Assembly (NCBI GenBank): GCA_050251735.1
Contig: JBFWMF010000013.1
Span: forward strand, 1 to 64,000
Reading direction: 5' to 3'
DNA: 64,000 bases
DNA from: Desulfitobacterium sp050251735
Lineage (GTDB): Bacteria > Bacillota > Desulfitobacteriia > Desulfitobacteriales > Desulfitobacteriaceae
The notes under the pieces are model-generated. The model worked only from the letters and a program-made list of their open reading frames with translations, ran no database searches and was not told the origin of the DNA. Position numbers and translations under genes: made by a program. Positions 53,262-62,963 of the stretch are shown here, in pieces; the first letter of the stretch is position 1; each line of letters opens with the position of its first letter.

Positions 53262-54443
53262 ATGGTTAAGGGTTTGGCCAAGCGAGTTCTTCATTGCATT
53301 CTTATCATCGGACTTCTAACGCTTCTACTCTCAGGCTGTGGTGAGGATCCACAGCAAGGCTTGCCGGGAGGAGCCGCTCCGGCAGTGATTGAGCTGTGGC
53401 ACTCCTTAACAGGAGCGGAAGCTCAAGAGTTGAGGAAACAAAGCCAAAGGATTATGGACGCTCACCCTGAAGTGATTATCCGACTAGAATATATAGAAGA
53501 AGGAAGAATGGTTAATCTTGCTTATCTTGCGCAAGCGGGTGGGGAAGGACCGGAGATTTTCCTTACCTCTTCCAAAGCCTTAACCGATCTTTTTCATCAA
53601 GGGGCCTTAGCTCCGATCATCGGTAATTCGGACCCGTTCCTTGGCTTAGTAACCCAATTTAAGTATGGGGATAAAACATATGCACTACCACTTACCGTCG
53701 ATGTTCCTTTATTCTATTATCGTACTGATCTCGCCCCGTTGCCGGCTAATTTGACGGAGTTTCCCACAACCAAGGGAGTACTTGCGCTAACGGCCCTGGA
53801 GACCAAGACCTTAAGTCCTTGGTGGTTAGCCCAAGGAGGAAAGTTAGCTAGCAATGGCCAGCCTGCTCTTCAGGATCCGGCTAATTATATCTTTCTTCAA
53901 CAGCTTTTGGCATGGCAAGAGGGAAACCTCTTAGTCGTTGATCCCAATGCTTGGAATCTATTCGTAAATGCTCAGGCTGCCTATACCATCGCCTGGGCTA
54001 GTCAGGCCCAGGGAATAGCGAAGACTATTCCTTGGGGAAGCGTATCCCTTACTCAGTTGACGTCCGGAAAAGGGGAGATTTTAGGGGGAAGTACGATCGG
54101 CATCGCTAACTCCTCCATCAAATCCACAGAGGAGCTAAACCCTCTCATTCGTTTGGTAGAAGAGGAACTGCTTTCACCGGATGCCCAGTGGGCTATCGCT
54201 ACGGCCGGAAAACGATTTCCAAGCAGCAGTTCTTTTTATAGTCGTGAAGAAGCCCAAACAGGACTTCTTCGCCAAGTAGGGTTAAGTTTAGCTAGGGCCT
54301 GGTCCTTACCGAGTAATGCTATGGAAGGAAAGCTTATGCCCCTCCAGGACCAAGCTTGGCAAAAGGCTTGGAACGGAGTAAAGCCAGAGGATGCCCTTAG
54401 TTGGGCTCAGACGGAAGCTGTTAATGTGCTTCAAGCAAAATAA
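53262..54443 (+). CDS. Extracellular solute-binding lipoprotein, family 1 type (orphan)
   Basis: The 393-residue product has a lipoprotein signal with lipobox LSGC (Cys near residue 26), then a family-1 binding domain (VIELWHSLTGAEAQELRKQS near 41, LPLTVDVPLFYYRTDL near 145). Relatives bind sugars, glycerol-3-phosphate or polyamine-like ligands. No permease or ATPase is adjacent; rapZ follows after 23 bases and may be cotranscribed. ATG at 53262 has AAAGGAGC upstream. Ligand unknown. Confidence 0.88.
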   Translation: MVKGLAKRVLHCILIIGLLTLLLSGCGEDPQQGLPGGAAPAVIELWHSLTGAEAQELRKQSQRIMDAHPEVIIRLEYIEEGRMVNLAYLAQAGGEGPEIFLTSSKALTDLFHQGALAPIIGNSDPFLGLVTQFKYGDKTYALPLTVDVPLFYYRTDLAPLPANLTEFPTTKGVLALTALETKTLSPWWLAQGGKLASNGQPALQDPANYIFLQQLLAWQEGNLLVVDPNAWNLFVNAQAAYTIAWASQAQGIAKTIPWGSVSLTQLTSGKGEILGGSTIGIANSSIKSTEELNPLIRLVEEELLSPDAQWAIATAGKRFPSSSSFYSREEAQTGLLRQVGLSLARAWSLPSNAMEGKLMPLQDQAWQKAWNGVKPEDALSWAQTEAVNVLQAK

Positions 54444-54466
54444 TCAGTAGAGAAGGGGGAGTAGCT

Positions 54467-55360
54467 ATGTCGTCAAAGCAAGTACGATTGTTGGTTATCA
54501 CTGGACTCTCGGGAGCGGGGAAGACCCAGGCAATGCAGAGTCTCGAAGATCTGGGCTTCTTCTGTGTGGATAATCTACCCCCATCCTTGATTCTAAAATT
54601 TGCCGAGCTCTGTGTTCAGTCGCAGGGCAAGGTAACCCGCGCGGCCATCGTGTGCGACCTGCGCGGGGGGGAGTTCTTTACTTCCTTGGCCGAGGCTTTA
54701 GAAGATTTACAAAGGTCCGGCTTTCAGTATGAGATGCTTTTTTTAGAAGCTTCGGATGAAGTCCTCGTTGGCCGGTATAAGGAATCTCGACGGAGACACC
54801 CACTTTCCCCTAGCGGTGGAATTCTTGAAGGGATTCAAAAGGAACGTCAAAAGCTCATCGAGCTTCGTGGTATCGCCCATAAGATTATTGATACCTCAAG
54901 CCTCTCCTCTCAGCAACTGCGTCACCAGGTGGCAGAACTGTTTGGCAACGAACAGACCTCAGGACCCTTAGCAGTTTCGGTGGTCTCCTTCGGATATAAA
55001 TATGGCATCCCCCTCGACGTGGACCTGCTTATTGATGTGCGCTTTTTACCCAATCCTTTTTATATCAGCGAGCTCCGGCCACTTACTGGGCAACATCCTC
55101 AAGTCCAGAAATATATTTTTAGTAATCCCTTGGCTCAAGAATTTGTAGAGAAGTATCTGGATCTTTTAGAGTATATTCTTCCTCATTATGTGGAGGAAGG
55201 AAAGCGGCATTTAGTGATTGGTGTCGGTTGCACAGGGGGACAGCATCGTTCCGTAGCTATTGCTGAACGAATCGGCACTTTTCTTCAAGAGCATCATTAC
55301 ACTATGAACGTTAATCACCGGGATGCTGCCCGTAATCGGAAGGGTGATAAGACTAAATGA
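54467..55360 (+). CDS. rapZ: RapZ/YvcJ-family P-loop nucleotide-binding protein
   Basis: This family binds GTP/ATP and, in E. coli, guides RNase E to GlmZ small RNA; in Firmicutes (YvcJ) it is linked to competence. The 297-residue product has Walker A TGLSGAGKTQAMQSL near residue 12, the DNLPPSLI motif, and the C-terminal GCTGGQHRSVAIAERI near 260. ATG at 54467 follows AAGGGGGAG. The next gene starts inside its stop codon (ATGA overlap), forming the conserved rapZ-yvcK-whiA cluster. Confidence 0.95.
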   Translation: MSSKQVRLLVITGLSGAGKTQAMQSLEDLGFFCVDNLPPSLILKFAELCVQSQGKVTRAAIVCDLRGGEFFTSLAEALEDLQRSGFQYEMLFLEASDEVLVGRYKESRRRHPLSPSGGILEGIQKERQKLIELRGIAHKIIDTSSLSSQQLRHQVAELFGNEQTSGPLAVSVVSFGYKYGIPLDVDLLIDVRFLPNPFYISELRPLTGQHPQVQKYIFSNPLAQEFVEKYLDLLEYILPHYVEEGKRHLVIGVGCTGGQHRSVAIAERIGTFLQEHHYTMNVNHRDAARNRKGDKTK

Positions 55361-56730
55361 AAAGCAGACTGGTCAAGTCACTTCCCAACTCCTTGAAATG
55401 GCTTTATCCTAATTTAGGTGTTAAGCGTTGGTTTTTACTGGCAGTCCTCGGTGTGTTCTTATTTGCAGCAGGTTTTTCCGTAATGAATGATGGAATAGCT
55501 CTAGGTTATATAGAGCTGCAATTTCGTGAAGCCATCTATCGACTGACAGGCAGAGCTCCACGTACTGCTGTGCCGATGGGTCTGGTGATCAGTGCTTTGG
55601 GGGCTGTGGCCATGGTGATTGGCTTTCAGCGTATGCTCCGATCTATTATCTCTGTGTTGTTGCCTGATGAAGAAGCTCGGATTGTTGATGTTATGTATTC
55701 TCGTCAACATCTCCGACGCGGTCCGAAGATTGTAGTCATCGGTGGAGGAACCGGCTTATCAAACCTCCTTAGAGGCCTAAAAAATTATACCCGTAACCTC
55801 ACCGCTATTGTTACGGTATCCGATGATGGCGGGAGTTCAGGAATGCTGCGTAGTGAAATGGGCATTCTTCCCCCGGGGGATATTCGCAACTGCCTCGTCG
55901 CACTCTCTGATACGGAAAACATCATGGAAAAACTTTTTTCTTATCGCTTTGATACCGGTACGCTCAAAGGACATAGCTTAGGCAATCTGTTTTTAGCGGG
56001 GATGGCCGATACCTTTGGCGACTTCCAAAAAGGGGTCGAGCACGTAAGTAAGGTTTTCGCCCTTAGGGGCAATGTCTATCCTTCGACTTTGGAACAAGTA
56101 GTTCTAGGTGCAGATTTGGCTAATGGGACCACCGTGAAAGGGGAAACCCAGGTCAGGGATACTCAAGGTCGCATCATCAGGGTTTATCTGGAGCCTGAGG
56201 ATTGCGAGCCCGTGCCAGAGGCGTTAAAGGCTTTGGACGAAGCGGATCTTATTGTCTTAGGGCCCGGCAGTCTCTATACCAGTGTTTTGCCGAATCTATT
56301 AGTAAAAGGCTTAAAAGAGAAAATTCGCGATGTCGATGCTCCCTGTGTCTATATCTGCAATATCATGACAGAACCGGGAGAGACAGACCAATTCCAAGTA
56401 TCGGACCATTTGCAGTCCTTGGTCGATCACTGTGGTCATGGCTTAGTCGATGTTGTCTTAGCCAATAGACAGGAGATACCCCAAGACCTTCTGCAGCGCT
56501 ATGCAGAGGAAGGCTCCTATCCGGTTCATGGCAATGCTGCCAGCGTGGAATGGCTGGGGGTTAAATATGTGGAAGCAGATCTTCTCCAAGAGGGTGAAAC
56601 CATTCGCCACGACCCTGACCGTTTGGCAAGAATGCTTATTCGACTTCTCTTTCGCTTAAAGCCCATGGGTGAGAGGATCGCTCTAGTGGATTCCTATCTA
56701 TTAAGTCAGAAATTAAGGGAAGAATCCTAG
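55357..56730 (+). CDS. yvcK: Gluconeogenesis factor YvcK-like protein with N-terminal membrane helices
   Basis: YvcK (CofD-like) helps cell-wall and carbon balance on gluconeogenic carbon in Bacillus; UDP-sugars bind it. The 457-residue product has extra hydrophobic segments at the N-terminus (about residues 25-47 and 65-90), making it longer than the 320-residue B. subtilis form. The core starts at about residue 123 with VVIGGGTGLSNLLRGLKNY and VTVSDDGGSSGMLR, then PPGDIRNCLVAL. ATG at 55357 overlaps rapZ stop by 4 bases; whiA follows 16 bases later. Confidence 0.94.
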   Translation: MKSRLVKSLPNSLKWLYPNLGVKRWFLLAVLGVFLFAAGFSVMNDGIALGYIELQFREAIYRLTGRAPRTAVPMGLVISALGAVAMVIGFQRMLRSIISVLLPDEEARIVDVMYSRQHLRRGPKIVVIGGGTGLSNLLRGLKNYTRNLTAIVTVSDDGGSSGMLRSEMGILPPGDIRNCLVALSDTENIMEKLFSYRFDTGTLKGHSLGNLFLAGMADTFGDFQKGVEHVSKVFALRGNVYPSTLEQVVLGADLANGTTVKGETQVRDTQGRIIRVYLEPEDCEPVPEALKALDEADLIVLGPGSLYTSVLPNLLVKGLKEKIRDVDAPCVYICNIMTEPGETDQFQVSDHLQSLVDHCGHGLVDVVLANRQEIPQDLLQRYAEEGSYPVHGNAASVEWLGVKYVEADLLQEGETIRHDPDRLARMLIRLLFRLKPMGERIALVDSYLLSQKLREES

Positions 56731-56746
56731 AAAGGAGGGGGGAGGA

Positions 56747-57700
56747 ATGTCCTTCAGTGCCGAAACCAAGGATGAATTAGCACGCATCGAGGAAAAGAAG
56801 AGATGTTGTAATGTGGCCGAACTTGCAGCGCTTGTGCGTATGGATGGGACCTTGCAGATCTCTAATCAAATCTACGCACTGAACGTGACCACCGAGAGTG
56901 CCCCCGTAGCGCGTAAGGTATACCGGTTGGCTAAAAACATATTGGATCTACCGGTGGACATTATGGTGCGCAGGAAGCTGCGCTTAAAAAAGAATAACTC
57001 CTATATGGTTAAAATTTATCCAAGGGACTTAAGCGATTTTCAACAACTCGGGCTTATTGATGAAGAAGGTGAAATCCTACCGGGCATACCCGACTTCCTT
57101 GTCAAAAAGAAATGCGATAGAATTGCCTATTTACGCGGAGCCTTTTTGGCCGGGGGATCCATCAATAACCCCGAAGGAACATATCATTTGGAGATTATCA
57201 CCAATGACGCTCTTCATGGGGACGCTCTTTGCCAACTTCTCAATCGATTTCAGTTGGGCGCTAAAGTAAGTCTGCGTAAAAATTGGCATGTTGTATATAT
57301 TAAGGAAAGTGAGCATATTGTTAAATTTCTTGCTCTCATCGGAGCTCATCGCGCGCTTTTAGAATTTGAGAATGTCCGCGTGCTTAAAGATATGCGCAAT
57401 CAAGTCAATCGTTTAGTTAATTGTGAGACAGCCAATCTCAATAAAACAGTAGATGCGGCTGTACGGCAAGTGGAAAATATTCAGAAGGTAGCCAACACCA
57501 TTGGTCTTCAAGCTCTCCCGGATCCCATACGGGAAATAGCTGAGCTACGGCTGGAATACCCTGATGCCAGCCTCAAGGAATTAGGGGAAATGTTGAACCC
57601 GAAGGTAGGCAAATCCGGAGTGAATCATCGCCTACGCAAGATAGACGAGCTTGCTGATAAGCTAGAGGAACAGCAAAAGCGGGTGGGGAAAGGAGGATAA
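56747..57700 (+). CDS. whiA: Sporulation/division regulator WhiA
   Basis: WhiA is a DNA-binding protein with a homing-endonuclease-like N-terminal domain and a C-terminal helix-turn-helix, needed for division or sporulation control. The 317-residue product has the family start MSFSAETKDELARIEEKKRC, the AYLRGAFLAGGSINNPE segment near residue 125, and the C-terminal SGVNHRLRKIDELA near 287. ATG at 56747 has AAAGGAGGGGGG upstream. rpoN begins 2 bases after its stop. Confidence 0.96.
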   Translation: MSFSAETKDELARIEEKKRCCNVAELAALVRMDGTLQISNQIYALNVTTESAPVARKVYRLAKNILDLPVDIMVRRKLRLKKNNSYMVKIYPRDLSDFQQLGLIDEEGEILPGIPDFLVKKKCDRIAYLRGAFLAGGSINNPEGTYHLEIITNDALHGDALCQLLNRFQLGAKVSLRKNWHVVYIKESEHIVKFLALIGAHRALLEFENVRVLKDMRNQVNRLVNCETANLNKTVDAAVRQVENIQKVANTIGLQALPDPIREIAELRLEYPDASLKELGEMLNPKVGKSGVNHRLRKIDELADKLEEQQKRVGKGG

Positions 57701-57702
57701 AA

Positions 57703-59106
57703 GTGCGGATAGGGTATGGCCTAAATCTAGAGCAAACACAGAAGTTAGTTATGACACCAGAGTTGCGCCAAGCGATTGCTGTACTGCAGCTGTCTGCCCT
57801 TGAGCTTTCTGATTATGTGGATCAGCAGATGTTGGAAAACCCACTCTTAGATGTCGTTGAAGATTCCGGTGATAAAGGAACAGAAGATTCTCAAGAAGAT
57901 GCCCTCCCTTCGGAGAAGGAAGGGCATCCGGAGGCTAGCGACTGGGATATGAATTGGGAAGATTATTTTCAGCATCAAGAGGAACGGATAAGCAGAGAGT
58001 ATGACCCTGATGCCGGGCAGAACAAAAGGTTCGAGCCCTTTTTAGCAACAGCTCCTTCCCTGCAAGAGCATTTGCTTGAACAGATTCATATCCAAAAGAC
58101 ATTGGCTCCTCATGATTTGCTTGAATATATTATCGGGAATTTAGACGAAAATGGCTATCTGCCCCTTTCTTTGGAGGAAATAGCTAAGCACCTTCAGCGT
58201 CCCCTCGAGCAAGTAGAAACAGGTCTAAAAATCATCCAAGGTTTGGACCCTTTAGGTGTAGGAGCAAGGAATCTCGAAGAGTGTCTGAGATTGCAGCTTC
58301 CTCTGCTAAGCCATTACCCGCCCGAGATGCCAAGATTTCTCAAGCACCTCGAGGATTTAGCCGCCGGACGCTTGCAAAAGATTGCCAATCAACTTAAGGT
58401 GACTCCTCAGCAGGTCCAGTCAATGTCTGATCTCCTCCGTACTCTTGATCCAAAGCCCGGTAGGCGTTTTTCCGGGCCGGGAGAGGTTCGTTACATTATT
58501 CCGGATGTGGTGATCGAGGAAGTTGAAGGAGAGTATATTATCCTAGTCAATGACCTCACTGTACCACGCTTAGGAATCAATCAAACCTATAAAAAAGCCT
58601 TGAGCCAGAGCAGTGAATCGGAAACTCGCAAATTCGTGGAGCAAAAACTCAATGCTGCTGCTTGGCTCATTCGCAGTATTGAACAAAGGCGCCTGACCTT
58701 ATATAAAGTGGCTGATGCCCTTGTGCGCCGCCAAGAGGAATTTTTACGACGAGGGGTTCGCTACTTAAAACCTCTCAATCTTAAAGATATTGCGGAAGAA
58801 ATTGGGGTTCATGAATCTACGGTGAGTCGGGCAACAGCCAATAAGTATGTGCAGACCCCCCGCGGAATTTATGAATTTAAGTTCTTCTTCGCAACCGGTT
58901 TAGGTAGAGATGAGGACATGACTACAGAAGCAATTAAGCAAGCCTTAAAGAATATTATTGCTGAGGAAGATACTAAAGCTCCTTACTCTGATCAGACGCT
59001 CTCCGAAATCCTCGAGGAAAAGAACATGAAGATTTCACGCCGAACCGTTGCAAAATACCGTGACGAACTTGGTATTCCCTCAACAACTCTGCGCAAGCGG
59101 TATTAA
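57703..59106 (+). CDS. rpoN: RNA polymerase sigma-54 factor
   Basis: Sigma-54 directs RNA polymerase to -24/-12 promoters and needs activator ATPases. The 467-residue product has the N-terminal glutamine-rich activation region (LEQTQKLVMTPELRQAIAVLQ), an acidic linker near residue 55-90, the core-binding region, the helix-turn-helix (VHESTVSRATANKYVQTPRG near 368), and the RpoN box (ISRRTVAKYRDELGIPS near 445). GTG at 57703 has AAAGGAGG upstream. Sequence is complete. It lies at the end of the rapZ-yvcK-whiA run. Confidence 0.97.
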   Translation: MRIGYGLNLEQTQKLVMTPELRQAIAVLQLSALELSDYVDQQMLENPLLDVVEDSGDKGTEDSQEDALPSEKEGHPEASDWDMNWEDYFQHQEERISREYDPDAGQNKRFEPFLATAPSLQEHLLEQIHIQKTLAPHDLLEYIIGNLDENGYLPLSLEEIAKHLQRPLEQVETGLKIIQGLDPLGVGARNLEECLRLQLPLLSHYPPEMPRFLKHLEDLAAGRLQKIANQLKVTPQQVQSMSDLLRTLDPKPGRRFSGPGEVRYIIPDVVIEEVEGEYIILVNDLTVPRLGINQTYKKALSQSSESETRKFVEQKLNAAAWLIRSIEQRRLTLYKVADALVRRQEEFLRRGVRYLKPLNLKDIAEEIGVHESTVSRATANKYVQTPRGIYEFKFFFATGLGRDEDMTTEAIKQALKNIIAEEDTKAPYSDQTLSEILEEKNMKISRRTVAKYRDELGIPSTTLRKRY

Positions 59107-59234
59107 TATGTGGCTCGACGTTTGAATAGTGTGGTGTATTCTAGAAATTGGAGAATATAATATAATAGACCCGATCCCTCCTAGGGCAACCCCGGATGCT
59201 TGGGTAGAGAAGGTTTTATAAAGGAGTGTTGGGG

Positions 59235-59870
59235 ATGACGTTTACGCGCTTAAGCGGGTATGATCGGGCATTAATGGAGATAAGGGCGATGATTCTCGAG
59301 CTAGCCCAAGGGGTAAAACATCTTATGAGTAGAGGCCTCAGTCATCTTGAAACTCCAGATGCTTTGCAGGATGTAGACTGGCGTAAAGAAGATGATAAAA
59401 TCGATGCCATGCGGGACAAAGTGCTCAATCGCATCCTCGAAATGATGACCCTTCAGCAAATTAGAACCCAAGACCTTCGCTTCCTGCTGGGCTATCAAAG
59501 AATTGCCCAAGAGCTGGAAAGAATCGCCGATTATGCCTGTGATATTGCTGAGCTGGCTATGCTCAGTTCTAATATGGAGAACATTGAGGAAGTTTTACAA
59601 ATGGCTGGTCAAACCCAGCAAATGTATCTTAAAGTACAGGAAACGATTATAAATGAAGAAGATAACGTAGAGGCTCTGGATCTGATGGATGATGTATTGG
59701 ATACCACTTATGGTTTTTTACAACGGCAATTTCTCTCGGGTGACCAGAGTGTGAAAAAAGGTTCTTTAGCTTTTGCTCTCATTTTTGCGCGGACTATGGA
59801 GCGCATGGGTGATCATATATTGAATGTGGCTGAGGCTCAAGTCTATATAAAGACAGGGAAAAAGTTTTAG
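59235..59870 (+). CDS. phoU: PhoU-family phosphate-signalling regulator
   Basis: PhoU proteins are metal-binding helical regulators of phosphate import and signalling. The 211-residue product has two PhoU repeats, each with the E/DxxxD-type helix text (ALMEIRAMILELAQGVKHLM, residues 12-32; and the second block after about 110). ATG at 59235 follows AAGGAG by 8 bases; a GTG 9 bases upstream is in frame but too close. A Na/Pi cotransporter gene follows at once (6-base gap), suggesting a phosphate unit independent of the Pst ABC system. Confidence 0.9.
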   Translation: MTFTRLSGYDRALMEIRAMILELAQGVKHLMSRGLSHLETPDALQDVDWRKEDDKIDAMRDKVLNRILEMMTLQQIRTQDLRFLLGYQRIAQELERIADYACDIAELAMLSSNMENIEEVLQMAGQTQQMYLKVQETIINEEDNVEALDLMDDVLDTTYGFLQRQFLSGDQSVKKGSLAFALIFARTMERMGDHILNVAEAQVYIKTGKKF

Positions 59871-59876
59871 CTAGGG

Positions 59877-61472
59877 GTGATCAATATTAGCTTTAGTGCA
59901 TGGGTTGCTTTCCTAGGCGGATTAGGAATCTTCATGTTTGGTATACATACGACTTCTTCCGGCTTACAGATGTTTGCAGCCAATCGACTTAAAGAGCTAC
60001 TTGAATCCCTAACCAAGAAGACGTACTTGGCAGTGCTTTTTGGAATCGTCATGACAGTAGCCTTCCAAAGCAGTACGGCCACCACTGTCCTTGTGGTGGA
60101 ATTTGTTAATGTGGGACTGATGAGCCTCGGTCGGGCCTTGGGGATTGTTTTAGGCTCAGCATTGGGTACTTCACTCTCCATCCAGCTCATTGCCTTCAAA
60201 ATGCTTAATGTGGCCTTGGGTTTTATATTCATAGGTTTTATTCTATACCTTGTTGTAAAAACTCCTCATATTAAGCCCTTAGGCCAGGCCATGATTGGTT
60301 TTGGCCTTATTTTCGTGGGAATATCCATTATGTCCGGTGCCTTCGCTCCTTTAAAGGATATACCACAGGTTCAAGAATTTCTTGCCCAGTTGGGAGTCAA
60401 GCCCATCTTTGGAATCCTTGTGGGTCTAGTTCTTACAACCCTTATGCAAAGCAGCACTGCTACTGTAGCCATTCTCATTTCACTGGCTGATCAAGGATTG
60501 ATTGATCTCGGTGCGGTTATTCCTTTGGTTTTAGGAGCTCATATCGGTGGTACTGTAACGACCCTGATCTCCACGTTGACTGCACAGAGGCAGGATGCTC
60601 GCCGAGTTGCTTTGGCCAATACACTCTACAAAGTCCTTGCCACCCTTCTTGTCCTCCCTTTTTTACCGGAAGTGGCGGATCTATTAATCTGGCTGGGAGG
60701 AGATCTTAAGCGTCAGGTGGCCAACTCTCATCTTATCTTCTCAGTCCTGATGATCATCCTTTTTATGCCACTGAATAACCGGATTGCCAAAGTCATGGTT
60801 CAAATTTTGCCTGATTCTTCACGAGGTATAAACAAGATTCAGTTCAAGCATATTGATGAAACCTCTTTGGAAGTACCTGCGATTGCGTTAACACAAGTTC
60901 ACCTGGAAATTCAGGGGATGGGCAAGGCCTTACGAGATGAGCTAATGGCGCAGATTCCCACAAGCGTTCTGGAGTATCGTGCCCTGCCAAGTAAAGGTTC
61001 TCCCCTTGAGCAGGATTTTCAATGGTATTATCAGCATATTTTTCGTTTCCTGGCAGCCCTGTCTGCTAAAGAAGTAACCGCCCAACAGCATGAGGATATT
61101 CTCAATACTCAATTTATTCTCAAAGAATTTCAATACGTTGGGGATGCCTTATTTGACCTGTCCAACCATATTCAAAATGTAACAAAGGAAAACCGACAGG
61201 AAGCCGAAGAAATTTGGGGAGATATGAAGGAACTTTACGAAACCGTGCTGAATAATTACAATCGGATGCTCGGGGCACTAAAGTCATGGGACAGGGATTT
61301 GGCGGGAGAAGTCATTCGCGAACACCCCGAGATTGTCCGTTTGCAGAGAGCATTACAGTTTGGAATATTGGCTAAAACAACTCAGTGGGAAAACCTAGAT
61401 ATCGTGAACTTGCTTTATCGCATCGATAAGCATAGTGTTAATATTGCCCAAGTCGTGATGGGATTGGTTTAA
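59877..61472 (+). CDS. Na/Pi cotransporter family protein with PhoU-like C-terminal domain
   Basis: The 531-residue product belongs to the Na+/phosphate cotransporter (NptA/SLC34-like) family. Two QSSTAT motifs (AFQSSTATTVLVVEF near residue 63, LMQSSTATVAILIS near 197) mark the two inverted transport repeats, each with several helices. The last 190 residues are soluble and PhoU-like. The start is uncertain: GTG 59877 is directly against AGGGG, and ATT 59886 lies 5-6 bases after AGGGGTGA; a non-standard start is possible. The gene is coupled to phoU. Confidence 0.92.
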   Translation: MINISFSAWVAFLGGLGIFMFGIHTTSSGLQMFAANRLKELLESLTKKTYLAVLFGIVMTVAFQSSTATTVLVVEFVNVGLMSLGRALGIVLGSALGTSLSIQLIAFKMLNVALGFIFIGFILYLVVKTPHIKPLGQAMIGFGLIFVGISIMSGAFAPLKDIPQVQEFLAQLGVKPIFGILVGLVLTTLMQSSTATVAILISLADQGLIDLGAVIPLVLGAHIGGTVTTLISTLTAQRQDARRVALANTLYKVLATLLVLPFLPEVADLLIWLGGDLKRQVANSHLIFSVLMIILFMPLNNRIAKVMVQILPDSSRGINKIQFKHIDETSLEVPAIALTQVHLEIQGMGKALRDELMAQIPTSVLEYRALPSKGSPLEQDFQWYYQHIFRFLAALSAKEVTAQQHEDILNTQFILKEFQYVGDALFDLSNHIQNVTKENRQEAEEIWGDMKELYETVLNNYNRMLGALKSWDRDLAGEVIREHPEIVRLQRALQFGILAKTTQWENLDIVNLLYRIDKHSVNIAQVVMGLV

Positions 61473-61724
61473 AGAGTAAGATTTTCCCTTGAGCGGTATA
61501 CTAAGAAGATAGAAAGTGCTAAACTAATACACGGTGAAATCTTCACTAGGCAAGATAGTTGGGTTCGTGCAGCTTCATGCACAACACTCGCTCAGTAGCT
61601 CCATCACTACGGTACTCGATTGACGTTTTCTAGCAATTTTACATACACTTACATAATAGCGAACTAGCCGAAAGGCTTCACCCAAGGAAAGATGAAGTAA
61701 TAAAGGAAAGGAGAAATATAGATA
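61473..61724. other. Non-coding gap before pgk with short inverted repeats
   Basis: TTGGGT (61559-61564) and ACCCAA (near 61679-61684) bracket about 125 bases with small hairpins (GTGCA/TGCAC; AGCC-GAAA-GGCT). TCGCTCAGTA occurs here (61589-61598) and in the 40018-40228 palindrome. The pgk ribosome site follows at about 61706. I see no clear promoter. Confidence 0.4.
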
Positions 61725-62909
61725 ATGGTTAAGAAAGGGCTTAAAGATATTGAAGTGAAGGGGAAACGCGTTTTTGTGCGCGTTGATTTTAATGTACCCA
61801 TTGATGATCATGGAAATATTACGGATGACACGAGGATCTTAGCAGCTTTGCCGACGATTCATTATTTAATCGCCGAGGGCGCTAAAATTATTCTTGCTTC
61901 TCATTTAGGACGCCCCAAAGGTAAAGTGGATCCGAAATACTCCCTAGCCCCCGTGGCCCAACGCCTAAGTGAATTGCTTAACCAACCTGTTGCTGTTGCT
62001 CCAGATTGTATTGGACCAGAGGTAGAAAAGGAAGTAGCTCAGCTAAAAGAAGGAGAAGTCCTCCTTCTTGAGAATGTGCGATTCCATGCGGCAGAAGAAA
62101 AAAATGATCCCGAATTTGTCACAAGTCTTGCCAACTTAGCTGATGTTTTTGTAAACGATGCTTTCGGCACGGCCCATCGAGCACATGCCTCAACGGAAGG
62201 AATCGCCCATCGAATTCCCGGTGTTGCTGGTTTCCTACTTCAAAGAGAGATTGAGAGCATAAGTCTAGCTATGGAGGGAGCAGAGCGGCCTTTTGTGGCA
62301 ATCATCGGTGGAGCTAAGGTGAGCGATAAAATCGGTGTCATTGAGAACCTACTTAGCAAGGTAGACGTTTTGATTATTGGTGGAGGAATGGCGAATACCT
62401 TTCTCAAAGCACAAGGGTATGGGATGGGGAAATCCTTAGTTGAAGCGGATAAGTTACCCTTAGCCCAAGAAATTCTCGCTAAGGCCCAAGAACGGCAAGT
62501 CAAGCTTCTCCTGCCTCAAGATGTTGTCGTGGCTAAGGAGTTTAAGGATGACGCACCCTATCGCATTATCTCCATTAAGGATATTACTGAAGATGAAATG
62601 GCTTTAGATATCGGACCGGAAAGTGCTCGAGTCTTTAGTGACACCATAATAGAGGCCAAGACGATTGTGTGGAACGGCCCTATGGGTGTTTTTGAGATGG
62701 ACAATTTCGCCAGAGGGACCGAACGGGTTGCTCAGGCCGTAGCCAAATGCCAGGGTATGACCATTGTGGGCGGCGGGGATTCCGTAGCGGCTGTGGAGAA
62801 AATGGGTGTCGCCGATCAAATGAGCCATATTTCTACAGGTGGAGGGGCCTCCTTGAAGCTTTTGGAGGGAAAAACCTTACCTGGTGTAGCAGCACTTCAG
62901 GACAGATAA
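61725..62909 (+). CDS. pgk: Phosphoglycerate kinase
   Basis: Pgk converts 1,3-bisphosphoglycerate and ADP to 3-phosphoglycerate and ATP in glycolysis. The 394-residue product has RVDFNVPIDDHG near residue 22, SHLGRPKGK near 59, the FGTAHRAHAS segment near 147, and the C-terminal nucleotide motif GGGDSVAAVEKMG near 345. ATG at 61725 has GGAAAGGAG upstream. It starts a run of glycolytic genes; gapA, which often precedes pgk, is absent here. Confidence 0.98.
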   Translation: MVKKGLKDIEVKGKRVFVRVDFNVPIDDHGNITDDTRILAALPTIHYLIAEGAKIILASHLGRPKGKVDPKYSLAPVAQRLSELLNQPVAVAPDCIGPEVEKEVAQLKEGEVLLLENVRFHAAEEKNDPEFVTSLANLADVFVNDAFGTAHRAHASTEGIAHRIPGVAGFLLQREIESISLAMEGAERPFVAIIGGAKVSDKIGVIENLLSKVDVLIIGGGMANTFLKAQGYGMGKSLVEADKLPLAQEILAKAQERQVKLLLPQDVVVAKEFKDDAPYRIISIKDITEDEMALDIGPESARVFSDTIIEAKTIVWNGPMGVFEMDNFARGTERVAQAVAKCQGMTIVGGGDSVAAVEKMGVADQMSHISTGGGASLKLLEGKTLPGVAALQDR

Positions 62910-62963
62910 AGTTCAGATATAAACGATAGATAATCGCAATATCATTTGAAGGGAGCTAAATCA

